A stretch of DNA of 64,000 nt, taken from Pycnococcus provasolii. Its lineage: Eukaryota; Chlorophyta; Pseudoscourfieldiophyceae; Pseudoscourfieldiales. The stretch spans positions 186,001 to 250,000 of the forward strand of contig CP150570.1 in NCBI GenBank assembly GCA_049487715.1, written 5' to 3'. The notes below the pieces were generated by a model that made no database searches, was not told where the DNA came from, and was given only the letters and a program-made list of their open reading frames with translations. Made by a program: the position numbers and the translations under genes. The number at the start of each line of letters is the position of its first letter. Position 1 is the stretch's first letter. Positions 7,670 to 17,353 of the stretch are shown in pieces.

Positions 7670-10384
7670 CTACGGCTTCTTCAAGGTGCACTTGTTGTTT
7701 TCGCACGACGCTGTGATTTTTTGGTTATTGTTGAAGGCCTCGGCACCATCGAACATGTCATACATGCTCGTCACCTTGGACGTATCCCACCCGCTGATGT
7801 CTTGATTGAAGGACGTGGCACCATCGAACATATATCTCATGTCCGTCACCTTGGACGTATCCCACTCGCTGATGTCTTGATTGAAGGACGTGGCACCATA
7901 GAACATATAAGTCATGCTCGTCACCTTGGACGTATCCCACTCGCTGATGTCTTTATCGAAGTTTTGGGCTTGATAGAACATTTCTCCCATGTTGGTCACC
8001 TGCGACGTATCCCACCCGCTGATATCCTTGTTGAAGGCAGAGGCACCATTGAACATATAACTCATGTCCGTCACCTGCGACGTATCCCACCCGCTGATAT
8101 CCTTGTTGAAGGCAGAGGCACCATTGAACATAGAATTCATGTCCGTCACCTCTGCCGTATTCCACTTGCTGATGTCTTGATTGAAGGCAGAGGCACCATT
8201 GAACATATAACTCATGTCCGTCACCTGCGACGTATCCCACCCGCTGATATCCTTGTTGAAGGACGTGGCATAATAGAACATGCCGCCCATGTTCGTCACC
8301 TTGCCCGTATCCCACGGTTCCCACCCGCTGATGTCTTGATTGAAGGACGTGGCCAAATAGAACATGTCGCCCATGTTCGTCACCTCTGCCGTATTCCACT
8401 TGCTGATGTCTTGATTGAAGGATCTGGCATTAGAGAACATGCCCCTCATGCTCGTCACCTTGGACGTATCCCACCCGCTGATGTCTTGATTGAAGGAATA
8501 GGCAAAAAAGAACATGCCCTTCATGCTCGTCACCTTGGACGTATCCCACCCGCTGATGTCTTGATTGAAGGACGTGGCTTGAGAGAACATATAACTCATG
8601 TCCGTCACCTTGCCCGTATCCCACTTGCTGATGTCTTGATTGAAGACATACGCACGAAAGAACATATAACTCATGCTCGTCACCTTGGACGTGTTCCACT
8701 TGCTGATGTCTTGATTGAAGTTTTCGGCATTATTGAACATATAACTCATGTCCGTCACCTCTGACGTATCCCACTCAGAGATCTCACCAAACAGATTAGT
8801 CGCACTTCCTTGATCTTTGAACCACATATCAACACGTTCTCGCAAATCAGCATTACTTGCCACGACCAACTTCTTGTTCTTAGATTGTGCAGCCTCGAGA
8901 CAATCCTTGGCAGATTTCTCTGCCTGCTCCTTCGCATCAGCCGCCTCCTTCTGAGCAGCCTTGAGGGCGTCCTCAGCGCTCTTCCGAGCACTTTCCGCAT
9001 CAGCCGCCTCCTTCTGAGCAGCCTTGAGGGCGTCCTCAGCGCTCTTCCGAGCACTTTCCGCATCAGCCGCCTCCTTCTGCGCCTTGGCCAATTCATTCTT
9101 CTCCTCGGCACAAGCTTGCATCGTGACAGCACCCGACTTCTCCATGCACGCTTCGTACCCGTTCTTCTGCGCAAAATCCGGGAAGTAGTAGTCGGTCCAC
9201 GATCCCTCGCCAGCGAAAACGTAGGGTTTCGTGGTGTCGTATGCACTTTTGAGGTAGCACACGGACTTGTCGCCCGCCATCGTGAAGCCGACGCAGCCCT
9301 GATCCTTCATGGACGCGCACCCGTCCAGGCACTCCTTTTCTGCATTGGCCTTGTCCGAGGGGTTGATGCTGTCCGGGTTCAGGCCGCCGGACGTCTCCTC
9401 GTAGCGGTGGTACAGGTTGAAGCACACGCCGCTCGCCGTCGCCGTGGCGGTGTTTCCGGTGGTGCTCGACTCAACCGTCACCTTGCTGTCGTCATCGGCA
9501 AGCAAGCCGCGTCGGCGCTTCGCCGACTTCTGCTCGGAATAGACAGGCATGCCAGACGCGCTTGTGACGTTGATGAAGTTGTTATCAACTGCCACGACAT
9601 CACCCGAGCTCGCAAGGAACGTCACCTTCGTGTCCGTAGCACGGTATCCGGTGATGGTGTATCCAAGGAGCGTGCCGAACTGCTTGAGGTTGATGAGCTT
9701 CACCCCCGAGAGCACGCCCGCGGTTTGCCCGGGCATGTCGAACAGCGCAAGGCTTTTCGTCGCCGCGGCGGTGGCCACGGGCGTGCTGGTTCCCTTCTTG
9801 ACGAGCGCACCGCTATTGTCCGCCTTCGTCTCCTTGGTCTCCTCGACGACGACGGCGGTGAGGCTGACAATGACGGCCACCAGGGCGACCAGAATGATGA
9901 GGAGGACGCCGCTGAAAATCATAAGGCGCTTTGTGGTTTTCTTGGATTCTTTGTAGAGCTCCGCACCACGAGCAAGCTCCATGGGCGCAACCGTCCCGTC
10001 GCCGTCGACGTCGAATACCTTGAGCGTAGGCTGGATCTCCTTTGGGAGCTGCTTGATGGCGATGGAGCCTTCCTTGTTCGCCTTCTTCAAGTCCACGTAC
10101 ACGGTTAAGATTTCCGTGAGCTCGTCCATCTCGATCTTTCCATTTTTCTCGTCGTCAATCTCGTGAAGGAGCGGGTGCAGGATCTTGGGAAAAGAAGCGA
10201 CCTTGAGATAGGTCATCTCCGCGGACATGGGGTCAGGCAGTTCGTTGGGGTCGATGATGCCGTTTCCGTTGGTATCATATTGCGCGAGTTTCTCGCGCAG
10301 TAAGGCGGGGCACTCGTCGAGACGCACGCCGTGCAGCACCTTGCGCACCTCGCCGAGTGCTTGGTTCCCAGCCGGAGTAGACAT
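7670..10384 (-). CDS. EF-hand / TM / PAN-like / DUF285-repeat surface protein, copy 1
   Basis: This 904-residue protein begins [10 protein letters not shown]. Three EF-hand loops are visible: D37-E48 ([12 protein letters not shown]), D77-E88 ([12 protein letters not shown]) and D125-E136 ([12 protein letters not shown]). One TM helix spans about 154-180 ([20 protein letters not shown]). No signal peptide precedes the EF-hands, so a type II topology with cytosolic Ca2+-sensing N-terminus and extracellular C-terminus is likely. The ectodomain has a Cys-rich PAN/Apple-like module ([11 protein letters not shown]...CVGF...VCYLKS), an Ala/Glu/Lys heptad coiled coil of repeated [20 protein letters not shown] units, then 14 tandem ~25-residue DUF285 (BspA-like) repeats of the DISxWDTSxVTxMxxMF type, and a closing CENNKCTL. 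One repeat carries a three-residue insertion (EPW). Adhesion or cell-surface recognition is inferred from the repeat family; the exact ligand is unknown. Confidence 0.85.
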   Translation of the reverse strand: MSTPAGNQALGEVRKVLHGVRLDECPALLREKLAQYDTNGNGIIDPNELPDPMSAEMTYLKVASFPKILHPLLHEIDDEKNGKIEMDELTEILTVYVDLKKANKEGSIAIKQLPKEIQPTLKVFDVDGDGTVAPMELARGAELYKESKKTTKRLMIFSGVLLIILVALVAVIVSLTAVVVEETKETKADNSGALVKKGTSTPVATAAATKSLALFDMPGQTAGVLSGVKLINLKQFGTLLGYTITGYRATDTKVTFLASSGDVVAVDNNFINVTSASGMPVYSEQKSAKRRRGLLADDDSKVTVESSTTGNTATATASGVCFNLYHRYEETSGGLNPDSINPSDKANAEKECLDGCASMKDQGCVGFTMAGDKSVCYLKSAYDTTKPYVFAGEGSWTDYYFPDFAQKNGYEACMEKSGAVTMQACAEEKNELAKAQKEAADAESARKSAEDALKAAQKEAADAESARKSAEDALKAAQKEAADAKEQAEKSAKDCLEAAQSKNKKLVVASNADLRERVDMWFKDQGSATNLFGEISEWDTSEVTDMSYMFNNAENFNQDISKWNTSKVTSMSYMFFRAYVFNQDISKWDTGKVTDMSYMFSQATSFNQDISGWDTSKVTSMKGMFFFAYSFNQDISGWDTSKVTSMRGMFSNARSFNQDISKWNTAEVTNMGDMFYLATSFNQDISGWEPWDTGKVTNMGGMFYYATSFNKDISGWDTSQVTDMSYMFNGASAFNQDISKWNTAEVTDMNSMFNGASAFNKDISGWDTSQVTDMSYMFNGASAFNKDISGWDTSQVTNMGEMFYQAQNFDKDISEWDTSKVTSMTYMFYGATSFNQDISEWDTSKVTDMRYMFDGATSFNQDISGWDTSKVTSMYDMFDGAEAFNNNQKITASCENNKCTLKKP

Positions 10385-10752
10385 AAGGTTATGAGCTGAA
10401 GGGACAGGGTCGATGGAGAGCTGATGAAGTACTTCTTCTTCTTCTTCGAGCGTGCAGGGAACCGTGGCAACTCCCCGTGGGCCTCGAGCAGTATTGCGTC
10501 TGTTCAGGGACGTTGCACAGGGTGAGGTGGTGAGCGGTAGAAGATACGCCAGCCCAGCTCAAGATCACACGCCCGGGCCAACCTTGTTCAGTTCACTGTG
10601 GACTTAATTTCCCGACCAAATCACAATCCCATCCCATCCCGTGATTGGTGATTTACGATTTGGAACACAAGAGCAAGTTTGCACCATGTCGTCACGACGT
10701 GGCGTCTTTGAAGTGACTAAAATACTCAATCAAGTCTTCTGTAACAGGTAGA
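10385..10752 (-). promoter_or_regulatory. duplicated 5' flank of surface-protein copy 1
   Basis: These ~370 bp match the flanks upstream of copies 2 (13041 on) and 3 (17354 on), so they probably contain the shared 5' UTR and promoter. Just upstream of the start codon a TTC microsatellite differs in length among the copies. Identity with the other flanks stops abruptly at 10752, where an LTR begins. Confidence 0.55.
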
Positions 10753-10902
10753 TGTGGGGAAATCTACCTATTTCCCCGAGACCAACGGCTAGTTCGGGCT
10801 TCCCGCCCGAACTCGCCTGTTTGAGTCTCCTTTTTGCCTTATTTCGAATTCATTCTTTATTCTTAATATTCTATTCTTAGTATTTCGCCTACGTCTCCCA
10901 CA
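10753..10902 (+). mobile_element. 150-bp LTR of a retroelement
   Basis: The segment has canonical LTR termini, TGTGGG at 10753 and CCCACA ending at 10902, forming a 6-bp terminal inverted repeat. It holds two perfect hairpins: GGGGAAAT/ATTTCCCC at 10756-10777 and AGTTCGGGC/GCCCGAACT at 10791-10813. The left end coincides exactly with loss of homology to the duplicated flanks at 13405 and 17720. It is followed after one or two bases by TGGTGGAGATGG, which would fit a primer-binding site. Only one LTR is present. Confidence 0.65.
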
Positions 10903-10911
10903 CTGGTGGAG

Positions 10912-11208
10912 ATGGCATCGCAACCATCCATGGCGGCAACGCCCAACACGCCCAACACACCGCAAAGTGTCACGCCGTCGGTCAATCCTCCGCCATCTGT
11001 TGAACAGATGGCGCAGCAGATTGACCAGCTGACACACGCGGTCGCACAGTTGGTGGCGCTGCAACAGCAGTCTCATCAGCCGCCTCCTCCTCCTCCTCCT
11101 CCGCCACCGCCACCGCCGCCTCCTGGACCGCCTCCAGGCACGCCGCCGCCGTCAGCAGGAGCATCCATGTCCGTCACCTTGGACGTATCCCACTCGCTGA
11201 TGTCTTGA
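10912..11208 (+). CDS. truncated retroelement gag-like N-terminus
   Basis: ATG 10912 lies 10 bp after the putative LTR. The peptide begins MASQPSMAATPNTPNTPQSV, has a short amphipathic stretch (VEQMAQQIDQLTHAVAQLVALQQQ) and a Pro-rich tail, as in gag leaders of plant and algal LTR elements. Genuine element sequence ends at about 11163; the remaining codons are antisense read-through of the DUF285 repeats of copy 2. No protease, reverse transcriptase or integrase remains. Confidence 0.5.
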   Translation: MASQPSMAATPNTPNTPQSVTPSVNPPPSVEQMAQQIDQLTHAVAQLVALQQQSHQPPPPPPPPPPPPPPPGPPPGTPPPSAGASMSVTLDVSHSLMS

Positions 11209-13040
11209 TTGAAGGATCTGGCTTCATAGAACATATAACTCATGTTCGTCACCTTGGACGTATCCCACTCGCTGATGTCTTGATTGAAGGATCTGGCTTC
11301 ATAGAACATATAACTCATGTTCGTCACCTTGGACGTATCCCACCCGCTGATGTCTTGATTGAAGGACCAGGCACCGCTGAACATTTCACGCATGTCAGTC
11401 ACCTTGGACGTATCCCACCCGCTGATGTCTTCATTGAAGTCCGGGGCATTATTGAACATATAACTCATGTCCGTCACCTTGGACGTATCCCACTCAGAGA
11501 TCTTACCAAACAGATTAGTCGCACTTCCTGGATCATTCAACCACGCTCCAACACGTTCTCGCAAATCATCATTATCTGCCACGACCAACTTCTTGTTCTT
11601 AGATTGTGCAGCCTCGAGACAATCCTCAGCGGATTTCTCTGCCTGCTCCTTCGCATCAGCCGCCTCCTTCTGAGCAGCCTTGAGGGCTTCCTCAGCGCTC
11701 TTCCGAGCACTTTGCGCATCAGCCGCCTCCTTCTGCGCCTTGGCCAATTCATTCTTCTCCTCGGCACAAGCTTGCATCGTGACAGCACCCGACTTCTCCA
11801 TGCACGCTTCGTACCCGTTCTTCTGCGCAAAATCCGGGAAGTAGTAGTCGGTCCACGATCCCTCGCCAGCGAAAACGTAGGGTTTCGTGGTGTCGTATGC
11901 ACTTTTGAGGTAGCACACGGACTTGTCGCCCGCCATCGTGAAGCCGACGCAGCCCTGATCCTTCATGGACGCGCACCCGTCCAGGCACTCCTTTTCTGCA
12001 TTGGCCTTGTCCGAGGGGTTGATGCTGTCCGGGTTCAGGCCGCCGGACGTCTCCTCATAGCGGTGGTACAGGTTGAAGCACACGCCGCTCGCCGTCGCCG
12101 TGGCGGTGTTTCCGGTGGTGCTCGACTCAACCGTCACCTTGCTGTCGTCATCGGCAAGCAAGCCGCGTCGGCGCTTCGCCGACTTCTGCTCGGAATAGAC
12201 AGGCATGCCAGACGCGCTTGTGACGTTGATGAAGTTGTTATCAACTGCCACGACATCACCCGAGCTCGCAAGGAACGTCACCTTCGTGTCCGTAGCACGG
12301 TATCCGGTGATGGTGTATCCAAGGAGCGTGCCGAACTGCTTGAGGTTGATGAGCTTCACCCCCGAGAGCACGCCCGCGGTTTGCCCGGGCATGTCGAACA
12401 GCGCAAGGCTTTTCGTCGCCTTGGCTGTGCCCACTGGCGTGCTGGTTCCCTTCTTGACGAGCGCGCCGCTCTTGTCCGCCTTCGTCTCCTTGGTCTCCTC
12501 GACGACGACGGCGGTGAGGCTGACAATGACGGCCACCAGGGCGACCAGAATGATGAGGAGGACGCCGCTGAAAATCATAAGGCGCTTTGTGGTTTTCTTC
12601 GACTCCTTGTAAAGCTCCGCACCACGAGCAAGCTCCATGGGCGCGACCGTTCCGTCACCGTCGACGTCGAACACCTTGAGCGTAGCCTGAATCTCCTTTG
12701 GGAGCTGCTTGATGGCAATGGAGCCTTCCTTGTTCGCCTTCTTCAAGTCCACGTACACGGTTAAGATTTCCGTGAGCTCGTCCATCTCGATCTTTCCATT
12801 TTTCTCGTCGTCAATCTCGTGAAGGAGCGGTTGCACCTTCTTGGGAAACGAAGAGACTTTGAGATAGGTCATCTCCGCAGACATGGGGTCAGGCAGTTCG
12901 TTGGGGTCGATGATGCCGTTTCCGTTGGTATCATATTGCGCGAGTTTCTCGCGCAGTAAGGCGGGGCACTCGTCGAGACGCACGCCGTGCAGCACCTTGC
13001 GCACCTCGCCGAGTGCTTGGTTCCCAGCCGGAGTAGACAT
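11076..13040 (-). pseudogene. surface protein copy 2, 3'-truncated by the retroelement junction
   Basis: The first ~620 residues parallel copy 1: three EF-hands, TM helix, PAN/Apple-like Cys module, a shorter coiled coil and four complete DUF285 repeats plus part of a fifth. Two consecutive repeats are nearly identical (MSYMFYEARSFNQ). At about 11163 the frame passes into antisense retroelement sequence, giving a DAPADGGG then poly-Gly tail and a stop at 11076; the CENNKCTL terminus is missing. The upstream three-quarters is intact, so a truncated protein could still be made. Whether it is expressed cannot be told from sequence. Confidence 0.7.
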
Positions 13041-13492
13041 AAGGTTATGAGCTGAAGGGACAGGGTCGATGGAGAGCTGATGAAGTACTTCTTCTTCTTC
13101 GAGCGTGCAGGGAACCGTGGCAACTCCCCGTGGGCCTCGAGCAGTATTGCGTCTGTTCAGGGACGTTGCACAGGGTGAGGTGGTGAGCGGTAGAAGATAC
13201 GCCAGCCCAGCTCAAGATCACACGCCCGGGCCAACCTTGTTCAGTTCACTGTGGACTTAATTTCCCGACCAAATCACAATCCCATCCCATCCCGTGATTG
13301 GTGATTTACGATTTGGAACACAAGAGCAAGTTTGCACCATGCCGTCACGACGTGGCGTCTTTGAAGTGACTAAAATGCTCAAGTCTTCTGTAACAGGTAG
13401 AGACAAAGGTAGGGCACACATTCCCAAAGGTTAGGGCTGGGTTTATTATAACCGTGTCACGGCTACCGTCGCGTCGGATCGCCAGCGAGTGA

Positions 13493-13672
13493 TCAGTTTT
13501 CAACACCCAAGGCTGCCACCTCCTCCTCGCTCGTGATGAGCTTCTGCCAAGAGTCCTTGCCCGTCTTCTCAAGCTCCTCGATGTGGACCTTGCAACTGTA
13601 AATCTCGACGCATTTAAAACAATAACTTCGGATATCGTTAAAACATTTAGATTTTATTCTAACTATTTGCAT
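13493..13672 (-). CDS. 59-codon frame or terminal exon, unknown product (flank copy 2)
   Basis: ATG 13672 to TGA 13493-13495. The first half is from AT-rich DNA, while the last ~34 residues (VHIEELEKTGKDSWQKL, then EEEVAALGVEN) look like ordinary coding sequence. A TTTACAG immediately before the Cys codon at 13594 could be a splice acceptor, so this may be a last exon (13493-13594) of a broken gene rather than a micro-protein. The same sequence recurs at 17810-17989. I do not recognise the family. Confidence 0.35.
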   Translation of the reverse strand: MQIVRIKSKCFNDIRSYCFKCVEIYSCKVHIEELEKTGKDSWQKLITSEEEVAALGVEN

Positions 13673-13864
13673 TGACTGCTTTCTTTAACAATAACTTACA
13701 ATAACTTTGAACTTGGTTGCTTACAAAACAAATATTTTATTGTTACAAGTACTGTTGTACTTGGTTGCTTGCACCCATCCCACACTCCCAGTGGTCTTTT
13801 TCCTCTTCGGCCTCCGAAAGTACGTCGCATCACCCTTGAGTGATATCTTTTATTAAGCTTTTAG

Positions 13865-14007
13865 GCATGCCAGGGGATGCGCGGCGTCAACGTCAACATC
13901 AACGACCACAGCTGTGCTGCCAGTCAATGCAACGAGGCTTGACTTTGACAATGATGATGATGAGCCAAGGAACTTGATAAGTCAGGCGCCTGAACCTTCA
14001 AGGTCCT
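13865..14007 (+). pseudogene. truncated copy of the exon-like segment at 18182
   Basis: After a TTTTAG acceptor-like site, the frame encodes LPVNATRLDFDNDDDEPRNL, matching the longer copy at 18182-18424. It is cut off at about 14007 by the junction with the 88-bp segment, after which the frame soon stops. Confidence 0.35.
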
Positions 14008-14095
14008 TGCTTGACACTATTATCTGAAATATAATGATGTAACTAACTAACTATTTTTTCAAAACCGAATGTCTCAAGGGCAATGAACGACGTGG
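14008..14095. repeat. 88-bp duplicated segment, second copy
   Basis: Near-identical to 6227-6314 (ATTATCTGAAATATAATGA through GGCAATGAACGACGTGG). It differs by a few bases, such as a shorter ATGATG/ATGAATGTG part. It marks the end of the flank duplicated with copy 3. Confidence 0.75.
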
Positions 14096-14172
14096 CCAAC
14101 GATGGGTTGGTGGTTGTTTGACGGGAGGAGAAAGGAAAGAAGAAAAAAAGACAAAGTATGAGATGGTTACTA

Positions 14173-14173
<1 letters not shown>

Positions 14174-14227
<54 letters not shown>
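14174..14227. repeat. (GT)n microsatellite
   Basis: About 26 uninterrupted GT units. On the other strand it yields an artefactual Thr-His repeat. Confidence 0.95.
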
Positions 14228-14228
<1 letters not shown>

Positions 14229-14530
14229 CTGAAACCGTAGTAACAAGGTAAAGGAAAAGAAAGCGGCCGCTTGCCGTAAGAGGCCTTAAGCAAAGCCACA
14301 CTTGAACAAGTGTGTAGTAGTTCGAACCACTAGTAGCACTTGGCCATCACTGTTGTGTGTCAGAATCCACTCCTTCAACTACCAACTGTGTAGAGAAAGA
14401 GAAGGATGAAAGGTTACATACATGAGTAAAAATGAGTGCTCGTTACACTCCCAGGCAAATAATTAAAACTGCCCCCAACCCCCCGGGGCGATTCCTTGGC
14501 AGGCTCCCTGCACCACGTTAGCTTCGGCTA
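14228..14530. other. intergenic, 3' flank of copy 3
   Basis: No gene is seen between the GT repeat and copy 3. From about 14432 the sequence matches the 3' flank of copy 1 at 7573 on. Confidence 0.45.
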
Positions 14531-17353
14531 TCACCATTGCTTCAAGGTGCACTTGTTGTTTTCGCACGACGCTATGATGTTTTGGTTATTGTTGAAGGCG
14601 TAGGCACCACTGAACATGCCGTCCATGTCCGTCACCTTGGACGTATCCCACTCGCTGATGTCTTGATTGAAGGATCTGGTATACAAGAACATATAACTCA
14701 TGTTCGTCACCTTGGACGTATCCCACTCGCTGATGTCTTGATTGAAGGATCTGGCTTCATAGAACATATAACTCATGTTCGTCACCTTGGACGTATCCCA
14801 CCCGCTGATGTCTTGATTGAAGGACCAGGCACCGCTGAACATTTCACGCATGTCAGTCACCTTGGACGTATCCCACCCGCTGATGTCCTTGATTGAAGAA
14901 TCGACGACAGGATTCTTGTCACGGCTGAACAGGGAACTCATGTCCGTCACCTCTGACGTATCCCACTCAGAGATCTCACCAAACAGATTAGTCGCACTTC
15001 CTTGATCTTTGAACCACATATCAACACGTTCTCGCAAATCAGCATTATCTGCCACGACCAACTTGTCCCCGTCGTCACCAGCGCCGTCGCTAGTAGCGGC
15101 GTTATCCTCCGGCTTCGTCCCTTCAGAAGGTTTCTTTTCAGCTGCCGCCGTCGTGGGAGTCGCCACCATCGGCTGCAGCTTCTTCTTCAAGGTGCACTTG
15201 TTGTTTTCGCACGACGCTGTGATTTTTTGGTTATTGTTGAAGGCGTCGGCACGATCGAACATATTGATCATGTCCGTCACCTTGCCCGTATCCCACTCGC
15301 TGATGTCTTGATTGAAGGCTTTGGCACCATAGAACATAAAAGTCATGCTCGTCACCTTGGACGTATCCCACCCGCTGATGTCTTGATTGAAGGAAAAGGC
15401 AAAATCGAACATGCTCTTCATGCTCGTCACCTTGGACGTATCCCACCCGCTGATGTCTTGATTGAAGTTTTCGGCTTCATAGAACATATAACTCATGTCC
15501 GTCACCTTGGACGTATCCCACCCGCTGATGTCTTGGTTGAAGGCTTTGCAGCACTGAACATACTCCATGTTTGTCACCTTGCCCGTATCCCACTTGCTGA
15601 TGTCTTGGTTGAAGACATACGCACGAAAGAACATATTGGACATGCTCGTCACCTTGGACGTGTTCCACTTGCTGATGTCTTCATTGAAGTCCGGGGCATT
15701 ATTGAACATATAACTCATGTCCGTCACCTTGGACGTATCCCACTGAGAGATCTCACCAAACAGATTAGTCGCACTTCCTGGATCATTCAACCACGCTCCA
15801 ACACGTTCTCGCAATTCAGCATTACTTGCCACGACCAACTTCTTGTTCTTAGATTGTGCAGCCTCGAGACAATCCTTGGCAGATTTCTCTGCCTGCTCCT
15901 TCGCATCAGCCGCCTCCTTCTGAGCAGCCTTGAGGGCGTCCTCAGCGTTCTTCCGAGCACTTTCCGCATCAGCCGCCTCCTTCTGAGCAGCCTTGAGGGC
16001 GTCCTCAGCGCTCTTCCGAGCACTTTCCGCATCAGCCGCCTCCTTCTGCGCCTTGGCCAATTCATTCTTCTCCTCGGCACAAGCTTGCATCGTGACAGCA
16101 CCCGACTTCTCCATGCACGCTTCGTACCCGTTTTTCTGCGCAAAATCCGGGAAGTAGTAGTCGGTCCACGATCCCTCGCCAGCGAAAACGTAGGGTTTCG
16201 TGGTGTCGTATGCACTTTTGAGGTAGCACACGGACTTGTCGCCCGCCATCGTGAAGCCGACGCAGCCCTGATCCTTCATGGACGCGCACCCGTCCAGGCA
16301 CTCCTTTTCTGCATTGGCCTTGTCCGAGGGGTTGATGCTGTCCGGGTTCAGGCCGCCGGACGTCTCCTCGTAGCGGTGGTACAGGTTGAAGCACACGCCG
16401 CTCGCCGTCGCCGTGGCGGTGTTTCCGGTGGTGCTCGACTCAACCGTCACCTTGCTGTCGTCATCGGCAAGCAAGCCGCGTCGGCGCTTCGCCGACTTCT
16501 GCTCGGAATAGACAGGCATGCCAGACGCGCTTGTGACGTTGATGAAGTTGTTATCAACTGCCACGACATCACCCGAGCTCGCAAGGAACGTCACCTTCGT
16601 GTCCGTAGCACGGTATCCGGTGATGGTGTATCCAAGGAGCGTGCCAAACTGCTTGAGGTTGATGAGCTTCACCCCCGAGAGCACGCCCGCGGTTTGCCCG
16701 GGCATGTCGAACAGCGCAAGGCTTTTCGTCGCCGCGGCGGTGGCCACGGGCGTGCTGGTTCCCTTCTTGACGAGCGCACCGCTATTGTCCGCCTTCGTCT
16801 CCTTGGTCTCCTCGACGACGACGGCGGTGAGGCTGACAATGACGGCCACCAGGGCGACCAGAATGATGAGGAGGACGCCGCTGAAAATCATGAGTCGCTT
16901 GGCTGTCTTCTTGGAATCTTTGTAAAGCTCCGCACCACGAGCAAGCTCCATGGGCGCGACGGTGCCGTCGTTGTCGACGTCGAACACCTTGAGCGTAGCC
17001 TGAATCTCCTTTGGGAGCTGCTTGATGGCAATGGAGCCTTCCTTGTTCGCCTTCTTCAAGTCCACGTACACGGTTAAGATTTCCGTGAGCTCGTCCATCT
17101 CGATCTTTCCATTTTTCTCGTCGTCAATCTCGTGAAGGAGCGGTTGCACCTTCTTGGGAAACGAAGAGACTTTGAGATAGGTCATCTCCGCAGACATGGG
17201 GTCAGGCAGTTCGTTGGGGTCGATGATGCCGTTTCCGTTGGTATCATATTGCGCGAGTTTCTCGCGCAGTAAGGCGGGGCACTCGTCGAGACGCACGCCG
17301 TGCAGCACCTTGCGCACCTCGCCGAGTGCTTGGTTCCCAGCCGGAGTAGACAT
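14531..17353 (-). CDS. EF-hand / TM / PAN-like / DUF285-repeat surface protein, copy 3 (double repeat block)
   Basis: Starting at ATG 17353 (MSTPAG, as in the other copies) gives 940 residues; an ATG at 17440 is also in frame only because the TTC microsatellite in the leader differs in length here. The architecture is as in copy 1: three EF-hands (the third loop reads [12 protein letters not shown]), TM helix, PAN/Apple-like Cys module and coiled coil. It then has a first block of seven DUF285 repeats ending [11 protein letters not shown], a Pro/Thr/Ala/Glu linker (about 60 residues), and a second block introduced by a second copy of the [27 protein letters not shown] leader segment, with five repeats and a [11 protein letters not shown] terminus. 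One repeat in block 1 (MEYVQCCKAFNQ) looks like a pair of compensating indels. The second block resembles the repeats of copy 2. Confidence 0.85.
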   Translation of the reverse strand: MSTPAGNQALGEVRKVLHGVRLDECPALLREKLAQYDTNGNGIIDPNELPDPMSAEMTYLKVSSFPKKVQPLLHEIDDEKNGKIEMDELTEILTVYVDLKKANKEGSIAIKQLPKEIQATLKVFDVDNDGTVAPMELARGAELYKDSKKTAKRLMIFSGVLLIILVALVAVIVSLTAVVVEETKETKADNSGALVKKGTSTPVATAAATKSLALFDMPGQTAGVLSGVKLINLKQFGTLLGYTITGYRATDTKVTFLASSGDVVAVDNNFINVTSASGMPVYSEQKSAKRRRGLLADDDSKVTVESSTTGNTATATASGVCFNLYHRYEETSGGLNPDSINPSDKANAEKECLDGCASMKDQGCVGFTMAGDKSVCYLKSAYDTTKPYVFAGEGSWTDYYFPDFAQKNGYEACMEKSGAVTMQACAEEKNELAKAQKEAADAESARKSAEDALKAAQKEAADAESARKNAEDALKAAQKEAADAKEQAEKSAKDCLEAAQSKNKKLVVASNAELRERVGAWLNDPGSATNLFGEISQWDTSKVTDMSYMFNNAPDFNEDISKWNTSKVTSMSNMFFRAYVFNQDISKWDTGKVTNMEYVQCCKAFNQDISGWDTSKVTDMSYMFYEAENFNQDISGWDTSKVTSMKSMFDFAFSFNQDISGWDTSKVTSMTFMFYGAKAFNQDISEWDTGKVTDMINMFDRADAFNNNQKITASCENNKCTLKKKLQPMVATPTTAAAEKKPSEGTKPEDNAATSDGAGDDGDKLVVADNADLRERVDMWFKDQGSATNLFGEISEWDTSEVTDMSSLFSRDKNPVVDSSIKDISGWDTSKVTDMREMFSGAWSFNQDISGWDTSKVTNMSYMFYEARSFNQDISEWDTSKVTNMSYMFLYTRSFNQDISEWDTSKVTDMDGMFSGAYAFNNNQNIIASCENNKCTLKQW

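Larger units (their letters stand above)
13041..14007. repeat. ~970-bp duplicated flank (copy 2), matching 17354-18320
   Basis: The segment is almost identical to the flank of copy 3 at a constant offset of about 4317 bp and extends much further than the flank shared with copy 1. It includes the small minus-strand reading frame at 13493-13672 and an exon-like plus-strand stretch from 13865. Identity stops at about 14007, where the 88-bp segment shared with 6227 begins. Confidence 0.8.

Noticed and set aside
7580-8764. Plus-strand frame of repeated [17 protein letters not shown] units opposite copy 1, and similar frames at 11205-12764 and 15002-17077
   Set aside because: These are antisense read-through of the 75-bp DUF285 repeats; the minus-strand frame has the recognisable domains and the plus-strand peptides resemble nothing.
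14210-14350. GTAGTAACAAGGTA resembling the 3' end of 18S rRNA, and GTTCGAACC resembling a tRNA T-arm
   Set aside because: The rRNA match does not extend into the conserved GTTTCCGTAGG continuation, and no cloverleaf could be drawn around the GTTCGAA.
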